A DNA stretch of 8,454 nt from contig JAACDV010000012.1 of assembly GCA_009936825.1 (NCBI GenBank), positions 1 to 8,454 of the forward strand, given 5' to 3'. The notes below the pieces were generated by a model that had not been told where the DNA came from, did no database searches, and saw only the letters and a program-made list of their open reading frames with translations. A program made the translations under genes and the position numbers. Source of the DNA: Bacteroidota bacterium. GTDB taxonomy: Bacteria > Pseudomonadota > Alphaproteobacteria > Puniceispirillales > Puniceispirillaceae. Shown piece by piece: positions 7,649 to 8,454 of this stretch (position 1 is the stretch's first letter; each line of letters starts with the position of its first letter).

Positions 7649-7679
7649 GGTTTATTCACAAAATGCGGGGAATGGAACC

Positions 7680-8087
7680 CTATCGGCTATCACGAGATGT
7701 TGTATAGGCTTCTTCGCAATGTTTCAGGCAATAGGGTTTGCCCGGGACAATTGAAGCCCCGCAAAAGGAAAAGCCCTTCATTTTTGGATCGCCAGTCGGC
7801 CAACAACATTTGCTGCGCGACCATTTCAGTTTACGAAGCTCAAGACGCAAGGGCAAATTGGCCGATTCTTCGGGCGGTTTTGGCTTGGCCGGCTTTTGGG
7901 GCTCACTGACGGATTTGGCAATCGGCGACGGACGCTTTGGCAGCCCCATCCGATGCGCTTTACCCGCGATTGCATTTCGCGAAACGCCGAGCGCATCACC
8001 GATTTGCGAAATCGACAACCCTTCATCCCACAGTTTGCGAAGCTGTACCAGCCGGTCTTCTGTCCAAGCATTTGGCGTTTCTGTCAT
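7680..8087 (-). CDS. gcrA: GcrA family cell-cycle regulator
   Basis: GcrA binds sigma-70 RNA polymerase and activates cell-cycle promoters, in Caulobacter preferentially those with CcrM-methylated GANTC sites. From ATG 8087 the protein has 135 residues. The N-terminal helix-turn-helix is diagnostic: WTEDRLVQLRKLW, then GLSISQIGDALG, then VSRNAIAGKAHRMGL (about 8-49). A Pro/Lys-rich linker (about 50-80) follows. The C-terminal module runs from KCCWPTGD (Cys94) through FCG (Cys109) to PGKPYCLKH (Cys120, His123). These Cys/His positions are shared with other GcrA proteins as I recall them and could bind a metal, which is my inference. The start at 8087 is fixed by GAGGA 5 nt upstream. A longer frame beginning at GTG 8201 reads through a tandem repeat and lacks a ribosome binding site. 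The gene is followed closely by pepN. Confidence 0.93.
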   Translation of the reverse strand: MTETPNAWTEDRLVQLRKLWDEGLSISQIGDALGVSRNAIAGKAHRMGLPKRPSPIAKSVSEPQKPAKPKPPEESANLPLRLELRKLKWSRSKCCWPTGDPKMKGFSFCGASIVPGKPYCLKHCEEAYTTSRDSR

Positions 8088-8092
8088 AATTA

Positions 8093-8097
8093 TCCTC
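8093..8097 (-). promoter_or_regulatory. Ribosome binding site of gcrA
   Basis: On the minus strand GAGGA lies 5 nt before the ATG at 8087. It decides the start in favour of MTETPNAWTE over the 38-codon extension through the repeats. Confidence 0.8.
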
Positions 8098-8106
8098 AAA
8101 GTCGAC

Positions 8107-8181
8107 AAATCTAATGGCGTCAAATCTAATGGCGGCAAATCTAATGTTGGCAAGTCTAATGTTGGCAAGTCTAATGTTGGT
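8107..8181. repeat. Five-unit 15-bp tandem repeat in the gcrA leader
   Basis: Units start at 8107, 8122, 8137, 8152 and 8167, followed by a 6-bp fragment. On the + strand they read from AAATCTAATGGCGTC to AAGTCTAATGTTGGT, with substitutions accumulating step by step along the array. There are no spacers. The array lies between the predicted gcrA promoter and the ribosome binding site, so it would be part of the 5' untranslated region. In the gcrA frame it is open and would encode repeats of Leu-Pro-Thr-Leu-Asp, but no initiation signal supports translation. Confidence 0.88.
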
Positions 8182-8237
8182 AAGTTTACCGCATGCTGCA
8201 CCCCCGCATTAGGTCAGGAGCGCGCCAAATAAAAGCA

Positions 8238-8266
8238 GGTATAGTCTTCTAAACGATCAAACTCAA
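8238..8266 (-). promoter_or_regulatory. Candidate sigma-70 promoter of gcrA
   Basis: On the minus strand TTGAGT (8261-8266, 4 of 6) and TATACC (8238-8243, 4 of 6) are separated by exactly 17 bp. Initiation would fall near 8231, giving a leader of about 145 nt that contains the whole tandem repeat. No GANTC site, TTAA-N7-TTAA CtrA motif or consensus DnaA box was seen near it. Confidence 0.45.
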
Positions 8267-8330
8267 TTGTCATTTGTTAAACAAAGGCGACATTGACACT
8301 ATTCTAGCGGGTCATTCGATCAATATTGGC

Positions 8331-8454
8331 TTATAAAGCGCCGAGAAACCCGCCGATCAGGTCCATCTGGCAATCCAACATATGCCGGCCATAATGCACC
8401 GGCAGGCCGCGTGCCTCGGCATCGGCAAGCCACGCGGTTTGTTCGGGCACCATA
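8331..8454 (-). CDS. C-terminus of a shikimate dehydrogenase-like protein (partial)
   Basis: The last 40 codons of a leftward gene whose start lies beyond the right edge, ending at TAA 8331-8333. The residues PEQTAWLADAEARGLPVHYG and HMLDCQMDLIGGFLG fit the C-terminal segment of AroE-type dehydrogenases. There a P-x-x-T-x-x-L motif is followed by a Gly-x-x-Met-x-x-x-Gln substrate-side helix; here the Met is in HMLDCQ. The exact GMLLHQ of classical AroE is absent, so it may be one of the AroE-like paralogues acting on shikimate, quinate or another substrate. It is co-directional with gcrA, but 243 bp and a candidate promoter separate them, so a shared transcript is uncertain. Confidence 0.55.
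   Translation of the reverse strand, partial: MVPEQTAWLADAEARGLPVHYGRHMLDCQMDLIGGFLGAL

Noticed and set aside
8107..8181. CRISPR array
   Set aside because: The 15-bp units are directly adjacent with no spacers, and no cas genes are nearby. The same applies to 3271-3342.

Overview
This window looks like chromosomal core DNA from an alphaproteobacterium of moderate GC content. Two genes carry that placement. One is a GcrA-type cell-cycle regulator, a family essentially confined to Alphaproteobacteria. The other is a ParE whose Toprim and C-terminal segments follow the alphaproteobacterial pattern. A marine, SAR116-like lineage is a guess from overall style, not something the sequence proves.

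Layout from left to right. 1-343 is the upstream region of parE. 344-2326 (+) is parE, topoisomerase IV subunit B. 2376-3080 (-) is a small alpha/beta hydrolase, convergent with parE. 3081-3410 is a divergent intergenic region with an 18-bp tandem repeat. 3411-4949 (+) is a RhlE-like DEAD-box RNA helicase with a long low-complexity tail, followed by a clear intrinsic terminator. 5062-7635 (-) is pepN, an M1 aminopeptidase. 7680-8087 (-) is gcrA, only 44 bp upstream of pepN, so the two are probably co-transcribed. 8088-8330 is the gcrA upstream region, with a 15-bp tandem repeat and a plausible sigma-70 promoter. 8331-8454 (-) is the 3' end of a gene resembling shikimate dehydrogenase (AroE-like).

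The genes are housekeeping functions: decatenation, RNA remodelling, peptide turnover and cell-cycle transcription. They do not form one obvious pathway. The only likely operon is gcrA-pepN, possibly with the AroE-like gene further upstream.

I found no convincing new multi-gene system, mobile element, CRISPR array or RNA gene. The most unusual feature lies in the non-coding DNA. Almost every intergenic gap holds a short imperfect tandem repeat with a 13-18 bp unit, and the helicase tail carries a 15-bp coding one. The two longest non-coding arrays sit in the leaders of gcrA (five 15-bp units) and the helicase (four 18-bp units). Both have units divisible by three and leave an open frame running up to the gene start.
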